Assembly (NCBI RefSeq): GCF_030272615.1 | Contig: NC_081410.1 | Location: 126,533,140-126,597,139 of the forward strand | Direction of reading: 5' to 3' | DNA length: 64,000 nt | Source: Cryptomeria japonica | Lineage: Eukaryota > Streptophyta > Pinopsida > Cupressales > Cupressaceae | Made by a program: the position numbers and the translations under genes | Shown here: piece after piece, positions 33,132 through 46,017 of the stretch | Position numbering within the stretch: the first letter of the stretch is position 1 | Layout: every line of letters begins with the position of its first letter | The notes under the pieces: generated by a model | Told to the model about the DNA's origin: nothing | What the model saw: the letters and a program-made list of their open reading frames with translations, nothing else | The model's database searches: none

Positions 33132-33289
33132 ATCCTATGCATAGAAGTACCTATGAGTCATGCACATGATTCTTAGTGTACTAAGACCATCATGCTATGA
33201 CATTCCTTCATCAACACGTTCTTGCATCTCATCTACTATGATGTATACATGTGTATGGTTAATTTTCTTTACATAGACTTTAAACATAC
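33132..33289 (+). other. 3' remnant of element 2
   Basis: Short noncoding stretch between the end of integrase and the start of the element 3 LTR. No purine tract or 3' LTR of element 2 remains, so element 3 inserted here or the rest was deleted. Confidence 0.5.
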
Positions 33290-35009
33290 TATAGCATTGT
33301 AAAATGTACACCATTAATTAGGGTGTCTAATTCCACACTTAGCACTCATTTTAGTATGTCTTATTTTATTATGCATTATAGGTCTTCCATATGCATTATA
33401 GGACTTCTATATTCATTTTAATAAATCAATTAAAATTTGAGTCCTTTATTAATTGAAATCACAATGCACTCTATAAATTGGGCCCTTGATTGTAGGAGTG
33501 CCCTAAAACCATTTTATCTTGATTTATCCTTAATTGTACCCCAATTGAAACTTACAAAACACATTCTACATACCTATATGTCATGGTTTGAGCCATTGAG
33601 ATAGAATTATCATTAAAACTCCATTATCTTGCATCCCTAAAAATTCAGGATAAAGTTGTCGGGACCAGGATGGTCACACCCCCTTGGTCTCACACTTTTT
33701 TCTTCAAATTTTGGGAGGATAATTTGGCAGTCCCAATCAATTCAAATCCCGCTTTGTATAAAAATAATAAATTTAAGTTGGATTTTCATTAAATTCAAAT
33801 CTTATATTTTATATATAAGGAAATGAACACTTCCTCATTTGTGAAAGCTTTTGGGCATCTTTAGAGAGAAACAATTATGCAATTGAAGGTATCCTAAGGA
33901 AGCGAAGGTGTTGTTTTAAAGAAGTCATAGATCTGCAAATCAATCAATTCTTCATTGACATTCATTCAACTATGGAATCTTCAAGAGACATTGGAAGATG
34001 ATAAGGAATCACCAATTGATGATTGGCTTGTACCTCTTCCTAATGGATTTGGTATGACTTCATATTGTTCTTATGTTTCTACCATTGAGCTTTAGATCAA
34101 TATCATATTTATTTTTAGATTTACACTATTAATTTAGATCTACATTCTAATTGTGTGATTTAAAGCATTTTCAATTTAATCATTATCATTTAGGGTTTTT
34201 TCTCTAACACATTTGAGTAGGACTCTAGTTTGCATATTAGAAACTTTAGCTCATAGCAATCTTAGATACACTTAAGATTCACGAGCACACACATTATTCC
34301 AATTTCAATATTGGTTATTTGTGGAGGTGGAAATCACCAAAATAAGGGGTTGACCAAGTCAAATCCCCATGCCACCACCACCCTACCATTTTCCATCTTG
34401 TAGGTGCTTCTACATGTACCAAACTAAGCCAAGAAGCCCAAAATAGCATCAAGAGACTATCTCAAGCATGCTCCTAGAATTTGGACCTAATTTCCTAGGA
34501 CTAGGGCACTGGGGGCACCTCTATCTAGGACTAGGGTTCTAGGGGTGCCCTTGTACTTAAAATTCTTCAGCAAATTTCATAGGTGGCTCCTAGATAGCTT
34601 CAGGTTGCAGATTCTTAGAGAGTGGCTCATACTCAGAAGACCAAGGCATTTTGAATGTCTCAGTCCTGCATATTTAGGTTTAGAGTATAATTATAGGTGC
34701 ATAGTCAAATTTCCTACTCATTTCTGTGTCTATTATAACATCTTTGTGTTTTTTTCAATTAATTATAACAACATAATTGTTCATATACTTCATACTTAAG
34801 TTTTAGTTTTTCAATTTTCCAACATATCTCTATAGTTCATTCACTTTCCAAAGCAACAAAGGAGTAGAAACCCTATAAGTTTCATTTGACTCTCTTTTAC
34901 AAGAGTTAGTCAAATATGATCACTCCTCTAGGTGATTTTTTATTCCAATTTTGGTATGAAAGTGGATCTTGGTCTTATGTCCTACCTGGTTCCATTTTCA
35001 TACCTTACA
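33290..35009 (+). repeat. 5' LTR of element 3
   Basis: About 1720 bp. It starts TATAGCATTGTAAAATG (TGTAG mutated) and ends CATACCTTACA before the primer site. It shares the stem-loop region (GGGACCAGGATGG near 33662), the TATA box at 33810, GTGGAGGTGGAAATCACC near 34322, and a GGACTAGGGCACTGGGGGC tail near 34500. Confidence 0.85.
33810..33818 (+). promoter_or_regulatory. TATA box of the element 3 LTR
   Basis: TATATATAA about 520 bp into the LTR, at the same place as in element 1. Confidence 0.55.
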
Positions 35010-35012
35010 TTT

Positions 35013-35030
35013 TGATGAACCCATCTCTTC
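35013..35030 (+). other. Primer binding site of element 3
   Basis: TGATGAACCC, a mutated form of TGGTGAACCC, three bases after the LTR end. The rest of the site is diverged. Confidence 0.55.
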
Positions 35031-35415
35031 TTGCATTTGTATAACTTCCAATTTTGAGTTTTAGATATTATTTTTACATCTCATTATATGCATTCATTCA
35101 TTACTTTTATAATTGCATTGTTTTCATTGCTTAGTTCATGGCTTAGTTTATGCAATTGCACCTTTTAGCTAATCACATCACTACTTCATTAAATGCACAT
35201 GTATGGTTTAGAAATCAGGTTTTGTTTCTAGGATTTTTTTGTTTCATTACATTAGACATTATAAACAAAAAAAGGACGTTTTAAAATCTTTTCATCTTGC
35301 AATTTTTTTTTGGGGAGCACTACCATAAACCCCATTAGATGCCATCAATTCTGAGATAAAATATTGGCCTTTGTCCGAATTGTCTTTGTAATGCATTTTT
35401 CCTAGTAGTACTAAA

Positions 35416-37998
35416 ATGAATAATATTGATGTGTGTGATGTTGGTTTAGCCTCTCTTATATCACCTTATACTTCTCATAGGGTTTGTCTCCTCAATGAGG
35501 ATATTTTTGTGCAAGTATATATTCTTAACACTTCTCTCAATGATGTCTCTCTTTAGGATGAAACATTAGGGAATGATGTTGATTCTTCTCCTAATATATA
35601 TCTCCCCAATGAGAGATCCTTGGTACAAGAGGATACTATTGTGGTACAAGAGGTTGACATGATTAATGACCCTTTTAATTAAGCTTTATCTTATTTTCAT
35701 TTCAATAACCTCCCCTCTAGAGATAAAGCATTAATGAGTGATGTTTGTGCCTCTCCTAAAGGCTATCTTACTCATAAGAATACCTTAGAGCAAGAGGATT
35801 ATTATACTAGAAAGGATGAATCATTAATGACTAGTGCTTATCCCTATCCCAAAAGCAATCCTTTCCATGATGACATTTTGGTGCAAGATGAGATTATCAA
35901 CACTTCTTTCAATAGTCTCCCTCCTAGGAATGATGTTTACCTTTCTCATAAAATGTATCTCCCTTGTAAGGATAATTTGGATCAAGAGAATGCTCTTAGG
36001 ATACAAGGGTTCAATATCACTAGAAATCCCCTTTATTAGGATTTCCCTTTCATTCAATCCGAATACAATCTTATTCATGAAGAAATGTTTAAGGTTGATA
36101 ATCCTGTTGATGATTTCATCTCTACTATACCCCTGTCAAATAATTCTAAACCATATTTGATTAATATGATACATACAAATGGTTATGAAACTCCTAACAA
36201 ACCTATGATTGTTGTTAAGGGTGGTAGTATTCCTCAATCTCTTGAACCTCTTAACAAACTTGTGATTTTTGTTAGAGATGGTAGTCCTCAAATTCCTCAA
36301 ACTCCTAATAAATTGGTCATTACTATGAAAGGAGGTTATGTTCCTAAATGTCTTTATGAATTTTCAAAGCAAATCACTCAATAAAGTTACAATGTGGTTT
36401 CTCCCACATATAACATGAGAAACAATATCCAACCTAATCCTCCTTTGGTTATTCCTTCCTCTCTTCCTATTTATCCAACAATACTTCCTCTAGCACATCA
36501 TCTTTCTCAACATCTTAGAAAGGAATATGATCTTATTAAACAACTTCAAGATACTCCTGCCAAGATATCTATTTGGGAGTTGATTCAAAATTTACCCTTA
36601 CCATGGAATGTTGAAAGATGCTTTAAAGAAAATAGATGTCCCACTTGTTGTGACACCTACTAATAACATGAATTCTTTAATAGATTGTACAAATGTGACT
36701 AAGTTTCACATTGTGTTTTCTCAAGATGAGTTACCTCCTAAAGAAATCCAAAAATAATATGAGCCTCTTGTAATTATTGTCCTTTTTAATGATAATTCTA
36801 TAAGAAGAACTTTGGTGAACAATGGGTCTAGTTTTCATTTCTGTAGCATTGAATTATTACACAAGATCAAAGTGGATGCTTCTCTTATTCAACCTAATTC
36901 TCTTTCTATTCATGGATTTGATAATGTTGCTAGAACTTCACTAGGTACTTTAAATTTTCCCATTAAGGTAGGTCTTCTTATTTACCTACGCCTATCCAAG
37001 TCATGCCCAATAAACTTACTCATAATCTTCTTCTAGGATGACATTGGATTCATGCTATGAAAGTTGTTCATTCATTTCTTCATCACCAAATGATTCATTT
37101 ATGAAAATGAGATGTATACTTTGCACGTTGCAACTGATTTACAAGCTTGCTTACAAACTTCTAATGATGCTAAATCTCCTTTAAATTCTTCTATTTTTTC
37201 TCCTCTTCAAGTTGAAACACCATCTCCTTCTGAAGATGTTGCTTCATTCGAAGAGGTACTCTTAGAAGATGAGTAGGGGTTATTAGATTTTACACCTTCC
37301 TTTGTAGGAGAATATAAAGTCCCCCCAATAAAGTCTAAGACTAAAATGAATTTTGATATGGTGGAGCCCAAAATAGAGTCAACTTTTTATAAACAACTTA
37401 CTAATAATTTTGTGCTTTCTTCTAATTCAAATAATTCTTCAAAACCTTCTTCTAGTTCATCTACTTATGACATTGACACATATGAGGTCCCACCATCTCT
37501 TTCTGATATGACATCCCTTTATGGTCCGAGTTTCCACATTTTAGCTATTTAAGTAGATATAATGGTAATGGTTGTGGAGCAAGTAAACACAAGATTAGAG
37601 TTTCTTTAGAAAATCACATATGTGAATCATCATTTGGACTTGGATATAACCCTTCAAATCCCACTAGAGCATCCTGCAGACTGTCTCTCAATGTGAATGT
37701 TATATTTTATTCTCACTCTCTTCCTCTAGTTAATCTTCATCTCAATAATGACTTCACCTCAATACAATCATCCTCTACATCTCTCAGAACTCATTCCACT
37801 CATAAGGAAATTGTGATGATTGACAATCCCCTTTATGAAGCTTTATGAGAGGTTGATATGATTAACAATCCCCTTTATGAACCTTTACAAGAGATTGATA
37901 TGATTGAATATCCCCTTTATGAGGCTTTACCTTCTATTCATTCCAATACCCTCCATTATCAAAATGAGGCCCAAGTGAATTATATTGGCCCCTTTTAA
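35416..37998 (+). pseudogene. Retropepsin/G-patch reading frame of element 3
   Basis: Opens with ATG at 35416 and keeps the element 1 plan: repeat-rich N-terminus (blocks such as SPKGYLTHKN and LEQED), three repeats at 36190-36350 (PNKPMIVVKGG, LNKLVIFVRDG, PNKLVITMKGG), then YNMRNNIQPNPP, EYDLIKQL and TPAKISIWEL. Then come a protease (VNNGSSFHFCS, with the catalytic Asp replaced by Asn, near 36812) and a G-patch (SSFGLGYNPS near 37630). Stops at 36037, 36382, 36661 and elsewhere, and frame changes, break it. The C-terminus has a young-looking three-fold repeat (NPLYE blocks, 37820-37935) not seen in element 1. Confidence 0.78.
37820..37935 (+). repeat. Three-fold NPLYE-coding repeat in element 3
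   Basis: Three consecutive copies of ATTGA or ATTAA, then TATCCCCTTTATGA or AATCCCCTTTATGA, then GCTTTA or CCTTTA, spaced about 40-50 bp. Confidence 0.75.
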
Positions 37999-37999
37999 A

Positions 38000-40432
38000 G
38001 TTTCTCTTATGCATGATGAAGTTTGTGTGCAAGAAGAGGATATCATGCTATGATTTCCTTCAATGAACTCCCTCTTGGAGATGAAGAATTTAAGAATGAT
38101 GAATCTCCTCCCAAACATAACCTACTCCATTAAAATACTTTGGTGCAAGAGGAACATGACTTAGAGGCCTATTCTTCTCCTAGAGACTACTTTGTTAATC
38201 AAGACATTTCAATTCAACATCATGATACTTATTTTATTAAAGGAATGTCTCCCAAACTTCAAGAGATATTATTTACCTCCCAAATGGACATGAAGGTTGA
38301 TGCGTATCCCATAATAAATATCAATATTTATTATTCCATTCATCCTTTTTTGTGCTTCACAATCTGCTTATGCTACCAATCTCAATAAGACTTGTGATGA
38401 AAGTTCCCCCCGTTACAATTTCACATTCATTGCAATATTGACTTTGACATCTATGGACATGACATAGAAATCAATGTTATTATAGATCATATATCTTATG
38501 GCATAAGTTTCACTACTTCTTTCTTGTCTACAAACATTTATTCACATGACATGAGAATAGTGCCTAATTACTCTCCTAAATTTAGAGAAGACAAAATCTT
38601 GTTAATATTCCTAAGAGACTATTTGATCACTCTTTCACCTTTGCAAATTATGGAACTCAACAAGTTGACTATACAAATTTCTTTTGTTCTTACTATCTCA
38701 TGTATGGGTCGTACTTCCATTGATTGTAGAGTATTTAACATCTCATAGTCAACTTCTTAATCCAATATATCATGTAATTAAATAAAATTAGTGACTCTTA
38801 TGTTGCTCCTCACTATGTGACATTAGTAGCTTACCTACTGGGGGCTCATTGTCATTCATGGTGGTACAATTTCATGTGAAATCATAATTTGGTAGAAACA
38901 TAATAGCCTATTTTTGTATCTTCTCTTGTCTCTATATTGGGGGGAAAGAATCCTTTTCTAATATTTCTCCTTTTTTAAGGATAAAACTTTCCCTTTGTTG
39001 AAGATGTATCTTCTATTTGGACCTCTTCTTGATTGAGGGGGTGTATATCCCTGTTGAGGATCCCCTCCCTCTTATTGGAACAAGTATCCTTGATGTGGAT
39101 CTTATCCTTTCTTTAGAAATATTAATCCTTTATTAGAACCTCTTTCTTAGTGTTTAAAGTATATGATTATTCACCAAATATTCATCATTCTTAAGGACCC
39201 ACTTTCCATTTATTGAGTAGTATCTTTTATAATGAACCCTTCTATATTGTGAGCATGCATATACCTATTGAGGATACCATCCCTCTTATAGGAATATGTA
39301 TCCTTTATGATCTTTTCCTTATTTTAGAAGAGTGTGTCTTTTATAAATGATCTCTATATGGTGTCAATGTCTCCATTCTTGGGGAACAAGAATAGTATTT
39401 CAATCTTCTCAATTTTTCAAAGATTGCCATTTTTCCCTTGCTAAGTTGCATATTTTATAACTTGAGGTCATTTCTTACATAGAGTGGTCCCCCATGTGAG
39501 TACATATATGTCTTGTGGTTAGGACTTGTTCTTTGTTTCAAATGGTATGTATTGTCATGAACAATCTCTCCTTAGTGAATACATGAAATCCCTCAATAAG
39601 GATTCACTTTTTCCTAGTAATGGGGAAGGTGTGTATTCTTAGTTCTCTTCTCCTTCCAAATATGTTATCCTTATTAAAGATATCCTCTACTTTTGCAAGG
39701 TAGACATATTTATGTAAATATATCTTCCTCTGGGCATCCCTCAAAAGGATCCCTTTACATAAGTTGAAAGATATCTCTTTTACAACTATTATTTTCTTTT
39801 CTCATAAGAGTTACACCTCTTTAGCTTGGATTTATGTACATGGTTTCTTAAAGGATATATCCTTGGGGATGAAGGTGTGAATCCATGTTCCCTTTTTCTC
39901 TCTCTCATGGATCACCCAACATAACATAGCTTTCTAGCCTGTGGAATCCATGCTATTTAAGTTGAGTTATTTCAAAACCCAAATTTCCTATGTTTTACTT
40001 ATCATCTCATATCTTGAGCTAGATAATTCTGATTTTAATGTCATTTGTGGAGTTGGAATCGTGATTCAATTCTCTTCCCTATTAAATTCCCATCAAGTAG
40101 TTTTGGTTTTGTATCAAACCTTACTGAGAGCATTTTTCATCACCTATCTTTCATAGTTCGAAGTAGTAAACATGATACCTTGTTTCTACCTCCTAATTAG
40201 CATGTAGAAATAGGAGGGAGTATAGCTACCCTCAAATCTTATTACTCTTAGTAAGCATTCTAGGAGACTTTTGGTTTTCAACTAAAAAAGTGGTTTTGTA
40301 AAATGTAGTTCCTAACATTGTATTGTAGGTACTACTACAATGGGAGCTTTGTTCAACACTTATGGGAATATCCTTTTTACATGAATGTTAACTTTTTTGT
40401 ACTTCAACTTTCATATGCATGTAGTGTCATAT
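38000..40432 (+). other. Noncoding 3' interior of element 3
   Basis: Alignable by eye with the 3' interior of element 1 (for example ACATAATAGCCTA near 38910, TAGCTACCCTC near 40215, TTAGTAAGCATT near 40248). Loose internal repeats of a phrase like GAGGATACCATCCCTCTTAT occur near 39055 and 39263. No gene is supported. Confidence 0.6.
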
Positions 40433-40454
40433 AACCACAAAAGTTGGGGCTAAA
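40433..40454 (+). other. Polypurine tract of element 3
   Basis: AAAGTTGGGGCTAAA directly before the 3' LTR start TGTGATATTG. Confidence 0.75.
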
Positions 40455-40645
40455 TGTGATATTGTAAATTGTACACCTTTAATTGGGGTGTCCAATTCCA
40501 TGCTCAGTTAGAACTCATTTTAGTATTTCTTAGTATAATATGTATTATAGGACTTCCATATACATTTTAATAGACTAATTAAAATCTGAGTCCTTCATTA
40601 ATTCAAATCACATCACACTATAAATTGGGCCCTTGACTCTAGGTG
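40455..40645 (+). repeat. Truncated 3' LTR of element 3
   Basis: The first ~190 bp match 33290-33495 (GTACACCATTAATTAGGGTG against GTACACCTTTAATTGGGGTG; CCATTTTAGTATG region; ATTGGGCCCTTGA). Homology stops at about 40645. Confidence 0.85.
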
Positions 40646-41130
40646 TACTTGTTGTCACTGGAATTTTCACTTGAGAGTTAAGCTTGATGCTCAACAATCT
40701 TGTGAAATATAGAAACACCTTCAATCTTGTGGGTTGCTTGAATTGAAGGTGAATCTCTATATTATGGGTTGTCTCCCCTTTTGATATCCTAAAAAACTAA
40801 TGAATTTGACAAGAAAAGAGATAAGAGGAAACTTTGGAAATGAATCTACTGCTACTAATAGGTGAAGCACCAATTACTGAAAAGACTTGATCTTCTATTT
40901 AAATCACAAAAAATATTCAATTTCAAAGCTATATTATCTCATAACCAAACTACACATGTCTGCAATAATGTTTCATATGAGAGGTTTAGTGTTTTTTTAT
41001 GTTTGTACAAAGGAAAACAATATTGTTTTCATAATTTCAAATTGACAACACACTCATTGACCTGCACTATAAGATGCTATTTCTAAATCAAGCATTGAAG
41101 GAATGAAACAAGAATAAATGATTTCAAGAT
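40646..41130. other. Sequence between elements 3 and 4
   Basis: Starts abruptly after the broken LTR with TTGTTGTCACTGG. It holds a short repeated phrase (CAATCTTGTG near 40696 and 40730). No gene seen. It continues at 47463 after removal of element 4. Confidence 0.5.
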
Positions 41131-41135
41131 AAAAT
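41131..41135. repeat. Target-site duplication of element 4, left copy
   Basis: AAAAT, identical to 47458-47462. Confidence 0.75.
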
Positions 41136-42060
41136 AGTTGGAATCCCAGAACACTGAGAGGGGGGGTTGAATCAGGGTTCTACCAGAATGCTCAATTTTA
41201 ACCTTATTAAAACATGTATACCAATACATATAGAATTGAAAGAAGTAAAGCAACCAATAAGCCAATCACATAAATCAATACCATAACACACAAAATTATA
41301 CATGGAAAACTTCAAAGAGGAAAAACCACGGTGGGAATTGTGACCCACAATATCAATCCACCGGCCATATGAAGAGATATTACAAAATATAGGGGCCTGC
41401 ACTTGTAGGAAGGCTTACAGCCTAGAGCACACTACTCAATCACAAAAGGAGCCTCACTAACTACATACAAATCCAGACTACAATCTGAAGAAATGATTGA
41501 ACTGTAAAGATAACATCTTCTATGCCTGAATACAGTTCCGGTTAAGCTTTGTCTATTCCGGTTTAAAACCCTAAACCCTTTATCGGAATACCCCTTTACA
41601 TAAGTATCGTCACATACATGATATCTCTCATATATTTCGCATTACATAACATTATCATATTATTCTATAAATCCATATATCAAAATGATCTAATCAACTA
41701 ACTTATATACCCTTTACAAATCATCATCCCTTATGTTGGCTTACAAAGATAATTACAATATGAATATACATGTTGGCTTGATAACATAAATACATGAATA
41801 TCAAAACAATTGCTGATTCCGGATCTCCAAATGATGTCATCCTCCAATACTGATAACCTGATTCTAAACCATGTCGACTTGCATTGTCGGTAACCAAAGA
41901 AATCTATCCAACCTACCGGTGCCTGTTCTGGTGTTAGTGAAGTGTCTGTGAAGTGCCTGTTGGTACACAACTAAACCAAAATATAATGCCGGAACAAGTT
42001 ACCATGTTGCCATCAATGACAACATATTGAAATGAACCAATTGAGTGTCAATTGCCAACA
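41136..42060 (-). repeat. 3' LTR of element 4
   Basis: 925 bp. In element orientation it runs TGTTGGCAATTG to GGGATTCCAACT; the last base would be A in an intact TGTTGG/CCAACA end. Its first ~470 bp match 46990-47457. Confidence 0.8.
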
Positions 42061-42076
42061 ATCTGCCCCTTTAGCA
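42061..42076 (-). other. Polypurine tract of element 4
   Basis: Minus-strand GCTAAAGGGGCAGAT runs into the LTR start TGTTGG, as in Copia elements. Element 5 has CCAAAGGGGGGGAT at the same place. Confidence 0.75.
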
Positions 42077-42356
42077 TTGATGGCAACACTCATGTGAAAA
42101 ATGATCATGGTTTCCAACTGTTGGTTTCATCCCGAGCTTGCTCCCCCTGAGCTGAATATTCATCTATGATCATAAAAAAAATACTCCATATCTCCTGAAT
42201 GTTTTTCACCTATACTCCCCCTAATGTATACAACTCTTTTTTTCTTTTTCACATCAATATCTCTCCCCCTTTAACATCAATGCCATAAAAAATACCCAAA
42301 AGCCAAAAACCGGGACAAAGAATGAAAGACTGTACAATGAATATCCCAAAAATACC

Positions 42357-45300
42357 TTACTGGAGCTGAATGTATTTGAAAATATTCGGATAGGCCTTCT
42401 CCAAAATCTCTAGATAAGTGTCCCAACCTGATTTGAAAGTGCTGGAAATAGCTACAAGTCCATGAAGCATATGGGCAAATGACTCTTTCTCATTTAACTC
42501 TGTCGGTGTGGGCTTACCAACCATATTTATACACTCCTTCTTATGTATACTTAATGAATCCAAATGGGGACTGACCAATCCTCTAAGACTTTTGGCTCTC
42601 CTTATGATTTTATCTTTTTTTTTCTCAAGAGCAAAAACTTGGCCTTCAAAAACCAAAATCTGACCATCAATAGATGTAGTCAATGAATTCAATCCATCAC
42701 AAGAATTGGCTATACCTGCAATCTCCTCTTGAATGTCCTTAATCTTTTTATCTATCTCAGCTATGAGCAAACCTATGTTACAACATACTCTATAGATATT
42801 AGTACACTGCCTTAAAGAATTATCTATCAATTTCAACTTATCAGTGATTTCCTTCCTTTCAGACTCAATTATTTGATCAAATGTAGCTCTCTTTGCCTGT
42901 ATAAATCTCTCCAGTGCTTGTCGGTTTGATATCTTCTACAAAGATTGAAAGTCCTTTGAAATGTGTTATGTGATTATCTTAAGCTTGCCAGATGGGCTCA
43001 CTTCATTGTCAAATTTACACTCTGGGACAAGTCTATGATCTTTATCCATAGATCCTTCCTTCATCATTTTCTATGCAACCATCATCTTGAGTTCAATAGA
43101 ACTCATCTCGGTTATGCTTTTATTTTCAACCTGCAAGGTGTCAATTGACAACAATTATGGGTTGACTACTAGTTCCCTATCGAATTCCCCTTTCTCCTCC
43201 TCTAATGTTTTAACCTTTATAGCTTCCTTACTTGCACCGGTGGCTTCACCACTTGGTGCAGTCTCAGTAACTGTCGATTCCTCTATAGGAACTGTAACCT
43301 CATCCTGTACATCTGGATCCGGAGGACTGTTGTCCTCAACATTAGTAACCTATACATTATCAACTTTTACACTCTCTATATCTTCCGGTATCTCAACATT
43401 TGCTTGTACATTTGTATCTATCGGGGGCTCAATATCCACTATCTTAATGTTTTTCAAAATTGAGGATGAAGTACCGATAATACCTTTGCCCTTTCCTTCA
43501 ACCGGGATGTCTGCAGTATCTGTCTTAGATTTCAATGAAGTATAAAAGCCACGATTTTCTTAAAAAAAGTTAACCCATGCCTTGTGGGTCTCCTTGATTA
43601 TCTCATTGACCCTACCTAACATAAGACTAATTATTCTATGGTTGTTGTTAATGCTTTTCTTATCTACAACCTCAAGTGTCTTGTCCATCTCCTTTGGAGC
43701 AATAGAAACACAAACATATAATAACTCCTGAATCTTTATATGCCTGTCCTCTTGCATTGCTGATAGTCTTCTAGCATCTAACATGTCATACAATTGTGTC
43801 GGTATTTGGTCTTCAATTTCTAGCAAGGCTTTCTTATAAATATCCAAATACAACAAAACTACTTCCTCTACTTCTCTTTGTTCATCATTATCTAAATGTT
43901 CATAATAAAACTATACATTCTTTAACATACCATCTTTAGTAATTTCATCAACTAACTCTGCACAAATCTTTGGTGGAATAATAGTTACATTACTAGATTC
44001 AATTGCCAAATCGATGTCATCCTTCTTCTTTCTCCTTCCAGTACTGGATGGGGCTAAAGGTGTTTCTTTTGGTGCTTTATTTTGTGTCGGTACCCTGATA
44101 GTAACTTTCCTAATCGGTTACTTCTTAGCCTCTACCTTAGTTTCTTTTGTTTTCTTCCTTATTACCCTTTTGAATGCCAGGGGTGTGTCATCATCAGATG
44201 CAGACTCTGATGCAATAGGCTCAATGAATATTTTTGGTTCTTTCCTCTTCCTGCCTTTCTCCAGAACAACATCAATCAATGCTTTGATATCCTGTGAAAC
44301 TTTTTCAACAAATTTGCTTGTCTTTCCTTCCTACTTCTCTCTCTTCTTCCGGTTGAACTCAATTTCAACCTCTTGCTTCTTCTGTTTAGCAGTACCAAAT
44401 CTTTTTACAGATTCATCAATAGGTGCCTCAATTAGCATTTGTGCATAAGCATCAAGAATCTGAGCATCAACTTCTTAACCCATTTCCTCAACCCAAATCT
44501 TCTGAGGCCTTACAACTTCCATCAAAGTTTCATATTTCTTGACCATGAAGCATATGTCGGTTGAGTACTTCTCAACAATGTGCTTAGGAACCCTTATCCT
44601 AGAATTCATAGCCTTTTGAAATGTTTTAAAGTAACCCCACACTTTGTCATCTCTCTGACTACCCAATGTAGCAATTGATTGTTTTAGTTGTCTCCCTACC
44701 GGGATATCGAATGCCTATTTTCTCTTTGCAAAATTGGGAGTCTCATTGATGAAAAACAACATTAAACAGATAATTAGGTTACCATAGCAGAATTGTCCTT
44801 TCTTTTCTCCTTTAATCTTTCCTAGGTTAATCAACAATTCATCCAACATCTAACCACATAGATCTAACTTCTCATTCTCCCTCATTATTTTATGAGCTGC
44901 ATAAATGCAGGAGCTAGAAACAGAATTCAGATGGTTTGACTATGTTACCTTGTAACCGATGACCATGCTTCCGAATCTGATATCTATGTCGGTGATAGTG
45001 CTAATCCTCATTGATCGCTTGTTTTATGTTGCATCGATAATCTTATTGACCTGATCATTTGAAACTTTCTTCTCCAGACGTTGTCCAACCTATGGTAAAC
45101 CGATGATTCCCCCGATGACCTCCTTCATAATCTTATACGGTTTATCCAACCAGATAAACTCTCCATGTACTCTTCTCAAAACATACCTAAGAATTTCATC
45201 TTCAAATTCTAGAATATCCAAAATGTCGGTAAACCCTTAATCCACAATATGCTGGTATTCGGGTTTGATCTTTCCGAAATCTCTCATTATCTCATTCATG

Positions 45301-45530
45301 TACATGTTCTTAATATCAGTCATTCCCAAATCCTCAATAAGATAGTGAATGTAAGCTCTTACATCTTCGACATACACGACTCCTTTTGGGACACAGGAAA
45401 AAGCGCCAACCAAATCATCCAGGGTAGAAACATGCGGATATCACTTGAAAATAATCCTGGGATGGTCCTTGACATAAAAAATAGTCGAATTTGCAATAAA
45501 CAAAGGTACAGATGATGATCCTGCTTTCAT
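42357..45530 (-). pseudogene. Long non-pol reading frame of element 4
   Basis: Begins at ATG 45530 (MKAGSSSVPLFIANS) and runs through stops and frame changes to 42357, about 1050 codons. N-terminal ~350 residues: HVSTLDDLVGAF, YIHYLIEDLGM, RFGSMVIGYKVT, CIYAAHKIM, LDELLINLGKIKGE, LIICLMLFFINE, VWGYFKTFQ, VEKYSTDICFMV. The middle is lysine-rich (KKTKETKVEAKK), and the last third is likely coiled coil (IDKKIKDIQEEI, LEKKKDKIIRRAK) ending YIQLQ. Element 6 carries a diverged copy in the same order, so the frame is real. No protease, RT or integrase motif is present. The globular N-terminus loosely recalls the layout of plant transposon-associated domains, but I do not assign a family. Confidence 0.7.
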
Positions 45531-46017
45531 GATTGAAGATAAATACCTATGAATAACTGCTGGTGAAAAGATCTAAAGACCTCTACCGATCGCTGGTGAA
45601 ATCGCTCAAGATGATATTGATCACTCTGAATCACCTTAGACTTCCCTTGAATCGCTTTGAATCACTCGAAATGCAAAGTGATCAAAAATGAAGTGAATTT
45701 GACTTTTTATCCTCCAAGAAACCCTAATCTATAATTGATATTAATGACTTCCGGTGGAAGATACCGGATCTCAATAAAACATCTCCATGTCGAGTAAGCA
45801 TCTCTGATGTCTGGAACATCTTCCAGAACCTCTTCCCGGGGCATATGCAACATCTTCATGAATTTTTCCTACCCCTAAGGCATCTGCCTTAGTTACCGAA
45901 TGAGCTTCGTGTCGGTGTAGGAGCAACCTCCTCTGTCAGTTGAGTAACCAGTACATTTCCATCTACCGTTTGTTCTTCTGACTTGTTGACCCATCTCTGG
46001 GTATGATCTTCCTGGAT

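Larger units (their letters stand above)
23204..33289 (+). mobile_element. Element 2: decayed pol-bearing Ty3/Gypsy relative of element 1
   Basis: Starts with a 1276-bp LTR, then a tRNA-Trp-type primer site, a protease/G-patch frame homologous to element 1, RT, RNase H, a second RNase H and integrase, all on the plus strand. Two insertions interrupt it (about 26588-28140 and 30564-32201). Its 3' part is cut by the LTR of element 3 at 33290 and no 3' LTR is found. Many stops and frameshifts make it a fossil. RT, RNase H, an extra RNase H-like region and integrase in this order fit the Tat lineage of plant Ty3/Gypsy. No gag is visible between primer site and protease. Confidence 0.8.
33290..40645 (+). 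mobile_element. Element 3: decayed pol-less sister of element 1
   Basis: A 5' LTR (33290-35009), primer site, a broken reading frame homologous to the whole element 1 protein, a noncoding 3' interior, a purine tract and the first ~190 bp of the 3' LTR. No RT, RNase H or integrase is present. The right end is cut at about 40645 and the flanking duplication cannot be tested. It shares structure with element 1 but is far more mutated, so the pol-less form is old and was copied more than once. Confidence 0.82.

Noticed and set aside
43087-43545. Ser/Thr-rich 152-residue plus-strand frame
   Set aside because: It is the opposite strand of the acidic linker of the element 4 frame, which is supported by the homologous copy in element 6.
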